A stretch of DNA of 58,508 bases from NCBI RefSeq assembly GCF_015552075.1, contig NZ_JADNDZ010000082.1:1-58508 (forward strand), written 5' to 3'. Source of the stretch: Collinsella aerofaciens (GTDB taxonomy: Bacteria; Actinomycetota; Coriobacteriia; Coriobacteriales; Coriobacteriaceae). Position numbers and translations under genes: made by a program. The notes beneath the pieces were generated by a model that worked only from the letters and a program-made list of their open reading frames with translations, made no database searches and was not told the DNA's origin. Below, piece after piece: positions 8,852-17,386 of the stretch (position 1 is its first letter; every line of letters begins with the position of its first letter).

Positions 8852-10517
8852 TTACTCGTCACCGAGAACTTCGTGCACCTCAGAAGCGACTTCGCCGACA
8901 CGAGGACCGTAAATGACCTGGATTGCCTTGTCGCTCAGGCGGATAACGCCCATAGCTTCAAGATTCTTGGTGAACACCTCGTCGTCTGCAACCTTAGAAC
9001 CATCCTTGACAATCACGCGAAGACGTGAGATGCAGTTGTCAAGATCATCAATGTTGTCGGCTCCACCAAGCGCTTCGACAATGCCAACAGCAAGCGCGCT
9101 GTCCTTGGTCGCACGGCCCTGGACTGCCTTCTCGGGAGTGCTATCAGACTCGCCCTTTGCCTCAGCGGCCTTTGCCTCGAACTCAGCTCTGCTGTTGATC
9201 AACTCAATATCGTCACCATCGTCTCGACCGGGCGTCTTGATATCGAACTTAGTAATAAAGAACCGGAAGAGGAAGAAAGCTGCCAGGAAAAAGGCGGGGA
9301 GCAGGATAAGGTACGGAAGCAGATTAAGCTTCTCGGGGCGGAATAAGAATGGGATCAGGTCCTTGATATTTCCCTGGTACACCGAAACGCCCATTGCCTC
9401 CGAGAGAACTTCACCCAGTCCGGAAAGCGGAGCGTAAACGCCAAAGTAGAGCCAGGGGGCGGCAAACAGGAACGTAAAGAGAATAGGCTCCGTAACGCCA
9501 AAGAAAACAGTCGAAATCACTGTGGGGATTAAAAGACCAGCAACCTTCTTGCGGTTCTGGGGCTTGGCACAAGACCACATAGCAAGGGCGATGCCCGGGA
9601 ACAACGCGTAATCGTTAATGCCATAGCCAGCCATGAAGGCCCTAACCAAGAGCTTGTCACTGCTGGGAGAAGCGAGCTGTGCAAGCTGAATGGCGCTATT
9701 GCCCACCACGCGCGTTCCATCGACGACCATGGAGCCGCCAAGCTCAGTCCAATACATGGGCGTCTCGAGCAGCGGATGCAAGCCAAACGGCACAAGGCTC
9801 TCGAGCACCCAGCGATAGACAAACGTACCGACCAGACCGGAGCCTTTCACGAACGTCGCAATACCCGAGAAGCATCCACCGATGACGGGCCAGACGAAGT
9901 ACATGATGCCGCCCAGGATGCCACCGGCGACCAGCGATACAATGGGAACCGTTCGACTGCCCGCAAAAAAACGCCAGCGCCGTTGGAAGCTTGGTCTTGT
10001 AAAAACGGCCGGTGATCCAGGCGACCAGGCAGCCCACGATAATGCCGCCAAAGACACCAGAGCTGTAGCCAAAAAAGCCGAGCGAGGTAGTGTAGAGTGC
10101 GGACTGCTCACTCGCCTGAATGGACGTAAGGCCGACCTTCTGAAGAGCTTCCACCGTTGTATTGTCGGCAGCCAAGCCAGCTGCTCCAAGCAGAATCTCA
10201 ACCGTCTTGAGCATGGTGAGATAGCAGACAAGGGCAGAAAAGGCAGCCCAGCCCTTCTCTTTGCGAGACAAGGAGAAGGCGCAGCCGACGGCAAACAAAA
10301 CACCGAGGTTTCCAATGATTACCTCGCCGAGACCCTTAAATACCGAGAAGAACGTAAAGAGCGGCGAAGCGGCATACCAGTCCCAATTAACGCCAAGGGA
10401 CACAAGGGTCAGTTCGGTCGTAAAAACGCTACCGATACCCAAAAAGAGACCGGAAATGGCAATGAGCGTAATCGGAACGAGCATTGCCTTTCCGAACGAT
10501 TGGAATTTTTCTTTCAT
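8852..10517 (-). pseudogene. PTS EIICB of the glucose/maltose (GlvC-like) class, frameshifted
   Basis: Two overlapping frames together make one ~554-residue sugar permease. Frame 1 runs from ATG 10517 (GAGGAGGG ribosome site; MKEKFQSFGKAMLVP) through the first EIIC helices to TALAFF. Frame 2 resumes with AGSRTVPIVSL and continues through the rest of EIIC (GINDYALFPGIALAMW, FGVTEPILFTFLF) to a C-terminal EIIB domain with the phosphorylated Cys in NIDDLDNCISRLRV. The switch coincides with a run of seven T (9965-9971, coding strand), where six would keep the frame. This could be a sequencing error, a phase-variable run, transcriptional slippage or true inactivation. No EIIA domain is attached. 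Confidence 0.88.
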
Positions 10518-10832
10518 CAATTCCCTCCTCAATGAGCCTCCACAAACGACTATTGCACCCCACGTCCCCACACAGGCGAAACGGAAGACATGCTCGGCAA
10601 TAGACACAAAGTGATTGTAGAAAGGGGCACAAAAAATGTGCATCGGCATCGCGTAATGCGGTTAAATCGACCGACGATTGCAAGTATTTACGAATCCGTA
10701 AACGGCAGCAAATAGGCAGCGAACGGCAACCTGCAGCGTAGGACAGTCCCCGCAGGCCGACAATTACCGGTATTCTGGCTCATATTTTGTTGAATTGTTG
10801 CTCGCCCAAAAGCGCGGAGCATCAACGCGCCC
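10518..10832. other. 315-bp intergenic region with one possible operator (10687-10702)
   Basis: Between the starts-end boundary of EIICB and the stop of feoAB. It contains the dyad TTTACG-4nt-CGTAAA at 10687-10702, about 170 bp upstream of EIICB. A single TTTACG half-site also occurs near 7991 in the GH4/rpiR intergenic region, so it is a weak candidate for the RpiR site. I see no gene, RNA or clear terminator. Confidence 0.3.
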
Positions 10833-13193
10833 CTAAGCCAACCCCAGCAATATGCCCGCCGAATGCACGACAAACGCCACGATCCAGGCGACTGCCACCT
10901 GAAACGCGAACACGGCAACGGCGTAGCGCGCGCCCAGCTCGCTCTTGACGGCGCCGATCGCAGCCACGCACGGCGGGTACAGCAACGTAAAGACCAGGAA
11001 CACATAGGCAGTAAACGGCGAAAACATGGTCGACAGTGCCGCGGGCGAGGTCGCGCCCAAAAGCACCGTGAGTGTCGAGATGACGCTCTCCTTGGCAATA
11101 AGTCCCGTGACGAGTGCCGTCGAGGCGCGCCAGTCGCCAAAGCCGAGTGGGGCCAACACCGGCGCGATGATGCTACCCAGGCCGGCAAGCAGGCTTTGCG
11201 ACTGGTCGGCGACCACGTTAAAGCGGATATCGAACGTCTGCAGGAACCAGATGACCACCGTAGCGGCAAAGATAATGGTAAAGGCCTTGGTAATAAAGTC
11301 CTTGGCCTTATCCCATGCCAGCATCACCGTCGTCTTGACGCTCGGCAGGCGGTAATTGGGAAGCTCCATGATAAACGGCACCGGGTCGCCCTTAAATGCC
11401 GTGCGGTTGAGCACCAAAGCCGCGATGCAGCCGACCACGATACCGATCAGATAGAGCGAGACCATGGCGGGAACCGTCGCCTGCGGGAAAAACGCCCCGC
11501 ACAGCAAGCCGTAGACCGGCAACTTTGCCGAACAGCTCATAAACGGCGTGAGCATGACGGTCATCTTGCGGTCATGCTCGGATGGGAGCGTACGGGTCGA
11601 CATGATAGCCGGCACGGTGCAGCCAAAACCGACGAGCATGGGCACGAAGCTACGGCCCGACAGGCCAAAACGACGCAACACCTTATCCATGACAAAGGCC
11701 ACGCGCGCCATGTAGCCGGAGTCTTCCAAGATGGAGAGGAACAAGAAAAGCACGACGATAATCGGCAGGAAGGTCAGTACACTACCCACACCCGTAAGCA
11801 CGCCGTCGACAGCCAGCGAGCGCACCACGTCGTTGGTACCGAACGCCTTGAGGCCCGCATCGGCCGAGGCGATGATGGTAGCGATACCGTCCTCCATGAG
11901 TCCCTGCAACGCCGCGCCGATCACGCCAAACGTCAGCCAAAAGACGAGGCCCATGATCACCAGGAACGCCGGAATGGCTGTGTAACGACCTGTCAGGATG
12001 CGGTCAATCTTGACGGAGCGCACGTGCTCGCGGCTCTCGTGCGGCTTGACGACGCAACGCCCGCACACGTCGCCGATAAAGCTAAAACGCATATCGGCCA
12101 GCGCAGACAGACGGTCGGTGCCGGCCTCGCCCTCCATCTGGGTAATGATGTGCTCGATAGCGTCGAGCTCATTGCGATCCAGGTGAAGCGCCTCAGTTAC
12201 CAGCTCATCGCCCTCGACCAGTTTGGTCGCCGCAAAGCGCACCGGAATGTGCGCCGTCACGGCATGGTCCTCGATCAGGTTAGCAATACCGTGGATGCAG
12301 CGATGCAGCGCACCGCCGTCCGGACCGTCGGGCGCACAAAAGTCCAGGCGACCAGGGCGCTCGCGGAACCGTGCCACGTGCAGGGCGTGGTCCACCAACT
12401 CGCCGATGCCCTCGTTGCGGGCAGCGCTAATGGGGACAACGGGCACGCCCAACAGGCTCTCGAGCAAGTTGACGTCTACGGCGCCGCCGTTGGCGGTCAC
12501 CTCGTCCATCATGTTGAGCGCGATGACCATAGGACGGTCGAGCTCCATGAGCTGCAGTGTCAGGTACAGATTACGCTCGATATTGGTAGCGTCAATGATG
12601 TCGATGATGGCGTCCGGACGCTCGTCGAGGATGAACTGACGGCTCACGACCTCTTCGCCTGTGTACGGCGACAGGGAGTAAATGCCAGGCAGGTCGGTAA
12701 CGCTCGCCTCGGGATGGTTACGGATGGTTCCATCTTTGCGGTCGACCGTCACGCCGGGAAAGTTACCGACGTGCTGGTTGGAGCCCGTCAGCTGGTTGAA
12801 TAACGTGGTCTTGCCGCAGTTTTGGTTGCCGGCGAGGGCAAAGTGCAGCGGCGCGCCCTCGGGCACGGCCGTCTTTGCCGCACGGGGCGAATACGTCCCC
12901 TCGCCCAGAGCCGGATGCTCCGTCGTGCCGATTGCGGCGTTAGCGCGCGGACCCGTATCGGTGTCGTGAATACCCACGAGCTCGATGCGAGCGGCATCGT
13001 CCTTGCGCAGTGTCAACTCGTAGCCACGCAGGCGAATCTCGAGCGGGTCGCCCATGGGGGCGTACTTCATCATGGTGACTTCGGTGCCCGGCGTTAGACC
13101 CATATCCAAAATATGCTGTCGGAGTGCCTGATCGTCCGATGCCACCGATGCGACAACGGCGTCCTTTCCAATCTCGAGTGTATCGAGCTTCAC
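10833..13193 (-). CDS. feoB: Fused FeoA-FeoB ferrous iron transporter
   Basis: A 786-residue fusion. Residues 1-75 are an SH3-like FeoA domain (HILDMGLTPGTEV, PLEIRLRGYELTLR). After a linker comes the FeoB G domain: G1 GNQNCGKT (about 122-129), the NFPGVTVD switch, G3 DLPG (about 167) and G4 NMMD (about 227). Then follow membrane domains with paired Gate motifs, including VPMLVGFGCTVPAIM. It imports Fe(II) across the cytoplasmic membrane under anaerobic conditions. I chose GTG at 13193 because GGGGGAGGAA lies seven bases upstream; ATG at 13244 lacks a ribosome site. Fusion of FeoA to FeoB occurs in several anaerobes. No FeoC-like gene follows. Confidence 0.93.
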   Translation of the reverse strand: MKLDTLEIGKDAVVASVASDDQALRQHILDMGLTPGTEVTMMKYAPMGDPLEIRLRGYELTLRKDDAARIELVGIHDTDTGPRANAAIGTTEHPALGEGTYSPRAAKTAVPEGAPLHFALAGNQNCGKTTLFNQLTGSNQHVGNFPGVTVDRKDGTIRNHPEASVTDLPGIYSLSPYTGEEVVSRQFILDERPDAIIDIIDATNIERNLYLTLQLMELDRPMVIALNMMDEVTANGGAVDVNLLESLLGVPVVPISAARNEGIGELVDHALHVARFRERPGRLDFCAPDGPDGGALHRCIHGIANLIEDHAVTAHIPVRFAATKLVEGDELVTEALHLDRNELDAIEHIITQMEGEAGTDRLSALADMRFSFIGDVCGRCVVKPHESREHVRSVKIDRILTGRYTAIPAFLVIMGLVFWLTFGVIGAALQGLMEDGIATIIASADAGLKAFGTNDVVRSLAVDGVLTGVGSVLTFLPIIVVLFLFLSILEDSGYMARVAFVMDKVLRRFGLSGRSFVPMLVGFGCTVPAIMSTRTLPSEHDRKMTVMLTPFMSCSAKLPVYGLLCGAFFPQATVPAMVSLYLIGIVVGCIAALVLNRTAFKGDPVPFIMELPNYRLPSVKTTVMLAWDKAKDFITKAFTIIFAATVVIWFLQTFDIRFNVVADQSQSLLAGLGSIIAPVLAPLGFGDWRASTALVTGLIAKESVISTLTVLLGATSPAALSTMFSPFTAYVFLVFTLLYPPCVAAIGAVKSELGARYAVAVFAFQVAVAWIVAFVVHSAGILLGLA

Positions 13194-13240
13194 GTCCGTG
13201 TTCCTCCCCCGGCGCCCACAGGGCGTTGTATTTATGTTCA

Positions 13241-13269
13241 CCATGGCTAACCGTTTGCCATGGCTAACC
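13241..13269 (-). promoter_or_regulatory. Candidate DtxR/IdeR-type iron-regulator sites upstream of feoAB
   Basis: A perfect 12-bp direct repeat, CCATGGCTAACC, occurs at 13241-13252 and 13258-13269, 48-76 nt upstream of the feoAB GTG. On the coding strand each reads GGTTAGCCATGG, and GGTTAGCC is the left half of the DtxR/IdeR consensus. A third, weaker GGTTA lies at about 13274-13280. The right half-sites are poor, so the assignment is an inference. Confidence 0.45.
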
Positions 13270-13369
13270 AATTTTAACCATGCATGATAGCGCGAACACG
13301 CAACGATGTTCAATCGACAGATCGGTGCAAGGGGGATTCTGGGCCATTGCCTCCCAGACGGGCCTGCAG

Positions 13370-13541
13370 CGGAAACCGAATCCCACTCCGGAACACCTAA
13401 ACGGGATGGGCTTTCCGGTTGAGGCATCTAGCGGAAACTGCAGCCCGGAATCGACGCTCAGACTGGGATGCAATTTCCCAATGGGGCCCTCGGGGAAACT
13501 GCGGCCCGGAATCTGCTCTCGAAACGGGACGCGGTTTCCCC
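13370..13541. repeat. Tandem dyad array family B, copy B1 (three 61-62-bp units)
   Basis: Three consecutive units each contain a left arm GGAAAC-GC--CCC (GGAAA at 13371, 13433 and 13494) and an inverted right arm (13403-13417, 13463-13479, 13525-13541). Arms within a unit pair imperfectly but keep the GGAAA/TTTCC and CCC/GGG ends. The array lies upstream of feoAB and beyond the terminator of the amino-acid antiporter gene. The same architecture recurs at 17100-17274. No open frame with protein-like composition covers it. Confidence 0.75.
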
Positions 13542-13675
13542 GAGGACCAAAACAGCCGCCCGCCCCTCGACAAAATGATCCGTTCCCTCCGTCGCATGCG
13601 GAACATCCAAGGAGTGTCCCAGGGTGCCGGCACAATAGGAACGTCCCCAGCTGCCGGCAGCATTTCGCCGCAACA

Positions 13676-13717
13676 GCAAAAGCCCGCGCTGGCAACAAAT
13701 GTCACCTGCGCGGGCTT
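13676..13717 (-). terminator. Intrinsic terminator for the APC antiporter gene
   Basis: AAGCCCGCGC (13680-13689) pairs perfectly with GCGCGGGCTT (13708-13717); read leftward, the stem is followed by TTTTGC. It lies about 115 bp past the stop at 13831. Confidence 0.65.
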
Positions 13718-13830
13718 GGTGGGCGCTCACAAAGGCACGTTACAGAGGCCCACGTCAGTTATGGATTACCGGACGACACCGGCACGCGATGCCTCCGTCG
13801 GCTTACCAAGCGATGAAGCCTGCCGCAGTC

Positions 13831-15294
13831 TTAGACTATCGGCGCAATGCCGGCAAAGTGCAGATACAGCGAAATGATTGCCACGACAATGACCACCGCT
13901 GCGATCAGCTTGTCGTGCAGATGCGGAAGCACCGGTTTACCGCGGCCTCGCTCGCCCAGCATATAAACGGGAATGGCCGGAGCAAAAAGAATCGTCGTGA
14001 TCATAACGCCCTGAAGACCCGTCGACCACACCAGGAACAATGTGTAGATGAAGCCGAGCGTACCGAAGAAGCGGGCTTTGCCGACGCTGGGCGCATGCGG
14101 CCCGTCCAGATGCTCGTTCTTCCAGCCAATCACCATGTAATAGGCAGCCGAGCAGACATACGGAACCAGAATCGTGTTGACCGCGCAGCTATAGAAGAAC
14201 TGGTAGGTGCTCGCCGCCACATACGACACGATCAAGAAGAGCTGCGTGATGCCGGAGCTCACGAGAACCGTTACCACCGGGGCGTCGTGCTTGTTCGTCT
14301 TGGCAAACGCCAGAGGGAAGGATCCCTGGCGCGCCGCCTCGAACGGCGTCTCGGACGCAATGATGACATAGCCCAGCAGCGCGCCGACCAACGAAAGGAT
14401 AACGCCAAGGTTTACGATGGCAGCACCAACCGGACCGATTGCGCACTCGAGAATTCCCGCCATGGAGGGCGTTGCAAGCTGTGCCATCTCCTCGCGCGGC
14501 ATAATGCCGAGCGACAGCATCGAGATGATCAGATACAGCGTGAATACAGCCGCAAATCCGAGCGCCGTCGAGCGGCCGACGTCACGCACGCACTTTGCAC
14601 GGCCCGAGATAACGACAGCGCCCTCGATGCCCGTGAAGACCCAGACAAGGGCGATCATGGTCGAGACAACCTGCTCGCCAAAGCCAGGACCAGCCGGCTC
14701 TCCCCAGAAGTTGTCCATAAAGATATCGACGTTGAACTTACCCAGGAGCACGATACTCAGCACAAAGAGCCCCAGCGGCACCAGCTTCGCCAACGTGACG
14801 ATCGTGTTAATGCCCGCAGCCTCCTTAACGCCACGAAGCACAAGGGCGGTAAGGAACCACAAAAACACGCTGGCGCAAACGATAGAAAGCAGGTTGTTAC
14901 CCGCGCCAAACGCAGGGAAGAAATAGCCCAGCGCGCTAAACAGCAAGAGCGCAAAGCTCACGTTGGAAAGACATGCGCTGATCCAGTAGCCCCAAGCGGA
15001 GTTGAATCCAATGTAATCGCCAAAACCGGCCGCAGCGTATGCATAGATGCCGCCGGTCAGGTCGGGACGGGCCTGAGACAAACCGTTGAACACCATCATC
15101 AGCGCAAAGACGCCAATAAAGCAAATTCCCCACGAGACGATAACCGCACCGGTATTTGCCCCACCTGCTGCCATATCGCCGGCAAGCGAAAAGATGCCGC
15201 CACAAATACTGGCGGTAATGACCATCATGGTCAGACGAAAGAGATCGAGGCCATTAGGGTCGATAATCTCTTCATTTTGAGCTTTAGAGGCCAT
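13831..15294 (-). CDS. APC-superfamily basic amino acid / polyamine antiporter (ArcD/LysI-like)
   Basis: A 487-residue transporter with about 12 membrane helices. The first helix (TASICGGIFSL) has the broken-helix glycine region of the APC fold, and GGIYAYAAAGFGDYIGFNSAWGYWISA, VWVFTGIEGAVVISGRAK and ASETPFEAAR resemble the arginine:ornithine antiporter / lysine permease subgroup. The expected role is exchange of a basic amino acid for its product across the membrane. It follows the dimethylargininase gene by 109 bp on the same strand, with an attenuator-like hairpin between, which suggests that it moves arginine or methylarginine in and citrulline or ornithine out. The substrate is inferred from context only. 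Confidence 0.82.
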   Translation of the reverse strand: MASKAQNEEIIDPNGLDLFRLTMMVITASICGGIFSLAGDMAAGGANTGAVIVSWGICFIGVFALMMVFNGLSQARPDLTGGIYAYAAAGFGDYIGFNSAWGYWISACLSNVSFALLLFSALGYFFPAFGAGNNLLSIVCASVFLWFLTALVLRGVKEAAGINTIVTLAKLVPLGLFVLSIVLLGKFNVDIFMDNFWGEPAGPGFGEQVVSTMIALVWVFTGIEGAVVISGRAKCVRDVGRSTALGFAAVFTLYLIISMLSLGIMPREEMAQLATPSMAGILECAIGPVGAAIVNLGVILSLVGALLGYVIIASETPFEAARQGSFPLAFAKTNKHDAPVVTVLVSSGITQLFLIVSYVAASTYQFFYSCAVNTILVPYVCSAAYYMVIGWKNEHLDGPHAPSVGKARFFGTLGFIYTLFLVWSTGLQGVMITTILFAPAIPVYMLGERGRGKPVLPHLHDKLIAAVVIVVAIISLYLHFAGIAPIV

Positions 15295-15321
15295 TGTATG
15301 TGCACCCCCTTCATCATGTGA

Positions 15322-15368
15322 TCGAACGAAAGATGGCCCGGACGTCCCGAATCGGGTGCCGGGCCATC
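15322..15368 (-). terminator. Terminator-like hairpin between DDAH and the antiporter gene
   Basis: GATGGCCCGG (15332-15341) and CCGGGCCATC (15359-15368) form a perfect 10-bp stem with a 17-nt loop; read leftward the stem is followed by TTTCGTT. It lies between the DDAH stop and the antiporter start, so it may reduce read-through rather than separate two independent genes. Confidence 0.6.
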
Positions 15369-15403
15369 GGTCAAGCGATCATCAGACTGTTACAGCTATC
15401 GCG

Positions 15404-16180
15404 TTAGAAGCGCAGCGACAGGCAAGAAAGGCCGCCGTCGACCTTGCGATACTCGGAGGTGTCAACGACGAGCGTCTTGTAGCCCAGATCCTGCACGGCC
15501 TTGAGCACAGTCGGATAGCCCTCGGCAACGATGACCGTACCGTTGACCCAGATGCAGTTGGCGCCGTACGCCTCGTCCTCGGGCACGACGATCTTGTTGT
15601 ACTGGGCAAAGTCGGGCTTATCGATGAACTCACCAGAGACGAGCATGTTGTTGTCCTCGATGTAGTTGACGCCCGTCTTGAGGTGCAGGACCTCCTCCAG
15701 CGGAACCTCAGAACCCTCGAGGCCCCAGCCCTCGAGAATCTCACAGAACTGGCGGATGCCCTCTTCGTTGGTACGAGCGGAGCGACCGACGTAGAAATGG
15801 TCACCGACCATCATGACATCGCCGCCGTCGAGCGTGCCCGGAGAAACGATGTGCTTGACATGCTCGTCGTCAAAGAAGCGACGGACGGCCGGCTCGATCT
15901 CGTCCTTCTCGCCGTTGCGGCTATCGGCGCCGGGGTTGGTAATGATGGCGCCGCAGCGAGTGATAACGGCCGGATCTTCGACGAAGCAGCTGTCGGGATA
16001 CTGCTCGAGTGCCGGCAGCACCGACACGTCAACGCCGCACTGCTCGAGCGCATGCTCGTAATCGTAGTGCTCCTCGATGGCGCGCTCGTAGATGGGCTGG
16101 CCAAGCTCGGGGGCACTCGTGATGCCATTGCTCAGGGACTTGCCGGGGCGGCGGATGATGACGTGGCTGAACTTGGTCAT
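15404..16180 (-). CDS. Dimethylargininase (DDAH) / amidinotransferase-fold arginine-modifying hydrolase
   Basis: A 258-residue guanidino-group-modifying enzyme. It has SCFVEDPAV (64-72), the family's substrate-guanidine loop; GTLDGGDVM with catalytic Asp118; HLKTG with His166; and a C-terminal GGLSCLSLRF with nucleophile Cys253. The Asp-His-Cys set and the YVGRSARTNEEG segment are strikingly like mammalian DDAH-1. The reaction would be hydrolysis of N-omega-methylated arginines to citrulline and (di)methylamine; an arginine deiminase side activity cannot be excluded, though the length is far below the ~400 residues of ArcA. ATG at 16180 has a strong AAGGAGG site. An antiporter gene follows and a GntR gene diverges. 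Confidence 0.88.
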   Translation of the reverse strand: MTKFSHVIIRRPGKSLSNGITSAPELGQPIYERAIEEHYDYEHALEQCGVDVSVLPALEQYPDSCFVEDPAVITRCGAIITNPGADSRNGEKDEIEPAVRRFFDDEHVKHIVSPGTLDGGDVMMVGDHFYVGRSARTNEEGIRQFCEILEGWGLEGSEVPLEEVLHLKTGVNYIEDNNMLVSGEFIDKPDFAQYNKIVVPEDEAYGANCIWVNGTVIVAEGYPTVLKAVQDLGYKTLVVDTSEYRKVDGGLSCLSLRF

Positions 16181-16277
16181 GATGATCCTCCTTGGATCTC
16201 TTAGCAGAGAGCGGGACTTCTTCGCGCCCGCCTTCCTTTCGATGGCTTTATCTTAGGGCGGTTTTCCTGTTTTGTAT

Positions 16278-16289
16278 ATTGTATACAAT
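16278..16289. promoter_or_regulatory. Perfect FadR/GntR-type operator between DDAH and gntR
   Basis: ATTGTATACAAT is a perfect 12-bp palindrome whose core TGTATACA fits the FadR-subfamily pattern yGTM-N0-1-KACr. A partly matching TTGTATA lies just to the left, at 16272-16278. The site is about 98 bp upstream of the DDAH start and 147 bp upstream of the regulator start, well placed to control both. Confidence 0.65.
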
Positions 16290-16435
16290 CCTGAACGGTA
16301 GATATTCTTCGGTAAGCGTATTCTTACGTATCGGCGCAAAGTAGCATGATTTAGCTGGTCGTTCTATAATTCAACTGAGCTATTCAAGTGAAACGTATTT
16401 GCTTTTAGAAATATACCGTTAAGGAACATAGGCTC

Positions 16436-17086
16436 ATGGAAACGCTCAGAAGGCCCCTGAAGGACCACGTATACGACTATATTTCGAGCCGTATTGACGC
16501 CGGCGAGCTTTCGGCCGGCGACCGGCTGAGCGAGCAGGCGATCTGCGATGCCATGGGCGTGTCGCGCACACCGGTCCGCGAAGCGCTCATCCAGCTGGCA
16601 AGCGACGGCTACCTGGACAATCTCCCCCGCCGCGGATTCCGCGTCCGTGGGTTCGATCAGCAAAACGCCGTTGAAGTCTTTGAGATTATGGGGCCGCTCG
16701 ACGGGCAGGCCGCATATCTCGCCTGTCCGAATCTAACTGACGACGATATTACGCAGCTGAAATTTCTCGTCGGCTCCATGGACCTCGCGATCCAAGGCGG
16801 TCTCATCCGTAAGTATGACGACATTCAGCGAGACTTTCACCTTACGTACTTCAACCGCTGTGGCAACGATCGTCTGCGCGACATGATTTCACAGCTCGAG
16901 CGTTGCTTTATCAAGCGCGATTACGAGACTGTTGACCAGGAGACGGCGTGTAAGCTGCTCAATAAAGCCAACAACGAACATGCTCATATTCTTGAGTTGT
17001 TCGAAGCACGAGATGCGACGGGCGTGCGCGACTACGTTCGCGATGTCCATTGGAACACAGAAAACGCCCAGTTCACCGTTTGGTAG
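16436..17086 (+). CDS. GntR/FadR-family transcriptional regulator (FCD domain)
   Basis: A 216-residue regulator. Residues 5-72 form the winged helix-turn-helix (GDRLSEQAICDAMGVSRTPVREALIQLASDGYL), and about 80-210 an all-helical FCD ligand domain with the metal-ligand-like pattern DFHLTYFNRCGND and a later NEHAHILEL. It probably senses a small carboxylate or amino acid. ATG at 16436 has AAGGAA upstream. It diverges from the DDAH-antiporter genes across 255 bp that hold a matching palindrome, so it most likely regulates them and itself. Confidence 0.9.
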   Translation: METLRRPLKDHVYDYISSRIDAGELSAGDRLSEQAICDAMGVSRTPVREALIQLASDGYLDNLPRRGFRVRGFDQQNAVEVFEIMGPLDGQAAYLACPNLTDDDITQLKFLVGSMDLAIQGGLIRKYDDIQRDFHLTYFNRCGNDRLRDMISQLERCFIKRDYETVDQETACKLLNKANNEHAHILELFEARDATGVRDYVRDVHWNTENAQFTVW

Positions 17087-17099
17087 GAAACGATGCCCT

Positions 17100-17274
17100 T
17101 GCGGAAAGCGTGTCCCGTTATTCCCGCTCGAAACGGGTCGCAGTTTCCCAACGGGGCCCCTCGGGGAAACTGCGACCCAGAATTTGAGCTCGAAACGGGA
17201 TGTGGTTTCCAAATCGAGGCCCTATGGGAAACCGTGCCCCACCTTGAAGGGCGAGACTGGGGTGCAGTTTCCGG
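17100..17274. repeat. Tandem dyad array family B, copy B2 (three 62-bp units)
   Basis: It starts 14 bp after the gntR stop. Left-arm GGAAA cores fall at 17103, 17165 and 17227, exactly 62 bp apart, each followed by an inverted right arm (17134-17150, 17196-17210, 17257-17274). The right arm of unit 1 and the left arm of unit 2 are perfect 15-bp complements (17135-17149 and 17164-17178) around a loop containing GGGGCCCC. Unit spacers share the sequence GCTCGAAA with B1. Confidence 0.8.
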
Positions 17275-17291
17275 ACGGGACATCAAAAACA

Positions 17292-17360
17292 AAGTTGCGG
17301 TGGAATAGTTCCTGGATGGGCTGGTTGATGCCCCAGATCGGAACTATTTCACCGCAAGTT
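17292..17360. repeat. Palindromic element family A, copy 2
   Basis: Arms 17292-17312 and 17340-17360 (21 nt, two mismatches) share the GTTGCGGTGGAATA start with copies 1 and 3. It lies 26 bp past the stop of the leftward esterase gene and directly follows array B2. The right arm carries the TATTTCACCGC variant, as in copy 3. Confidence 0.8.
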
Positions 17361-17386
17361 ATTGAAGGGCTGGGATGCCCGTCCTC

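Noticed and set aside
13280-13877. Overlapping short frames (up to 178 codons) across array B1
   Set aside because: They translate the tandem palindromes in both directions, with Pro/Arg/Gly-rich composition and no initiation signals. The repeats explain them.
15404-16180. Arginine deiminase (ArcA)
   Set aside because: At 258 residues it lacks the helical insertion of the ~400-residue ArcA, and GTLDGGDV plus YVGRSARTN match dimethylargininase better.
13370-17274. CRISPR array interpretation of the 62-bp-pitch repeats
   Set aside because: Only three units per array, spacers are short and themselves related, the repeats are diverged dyads, and no cas genes are in the window.
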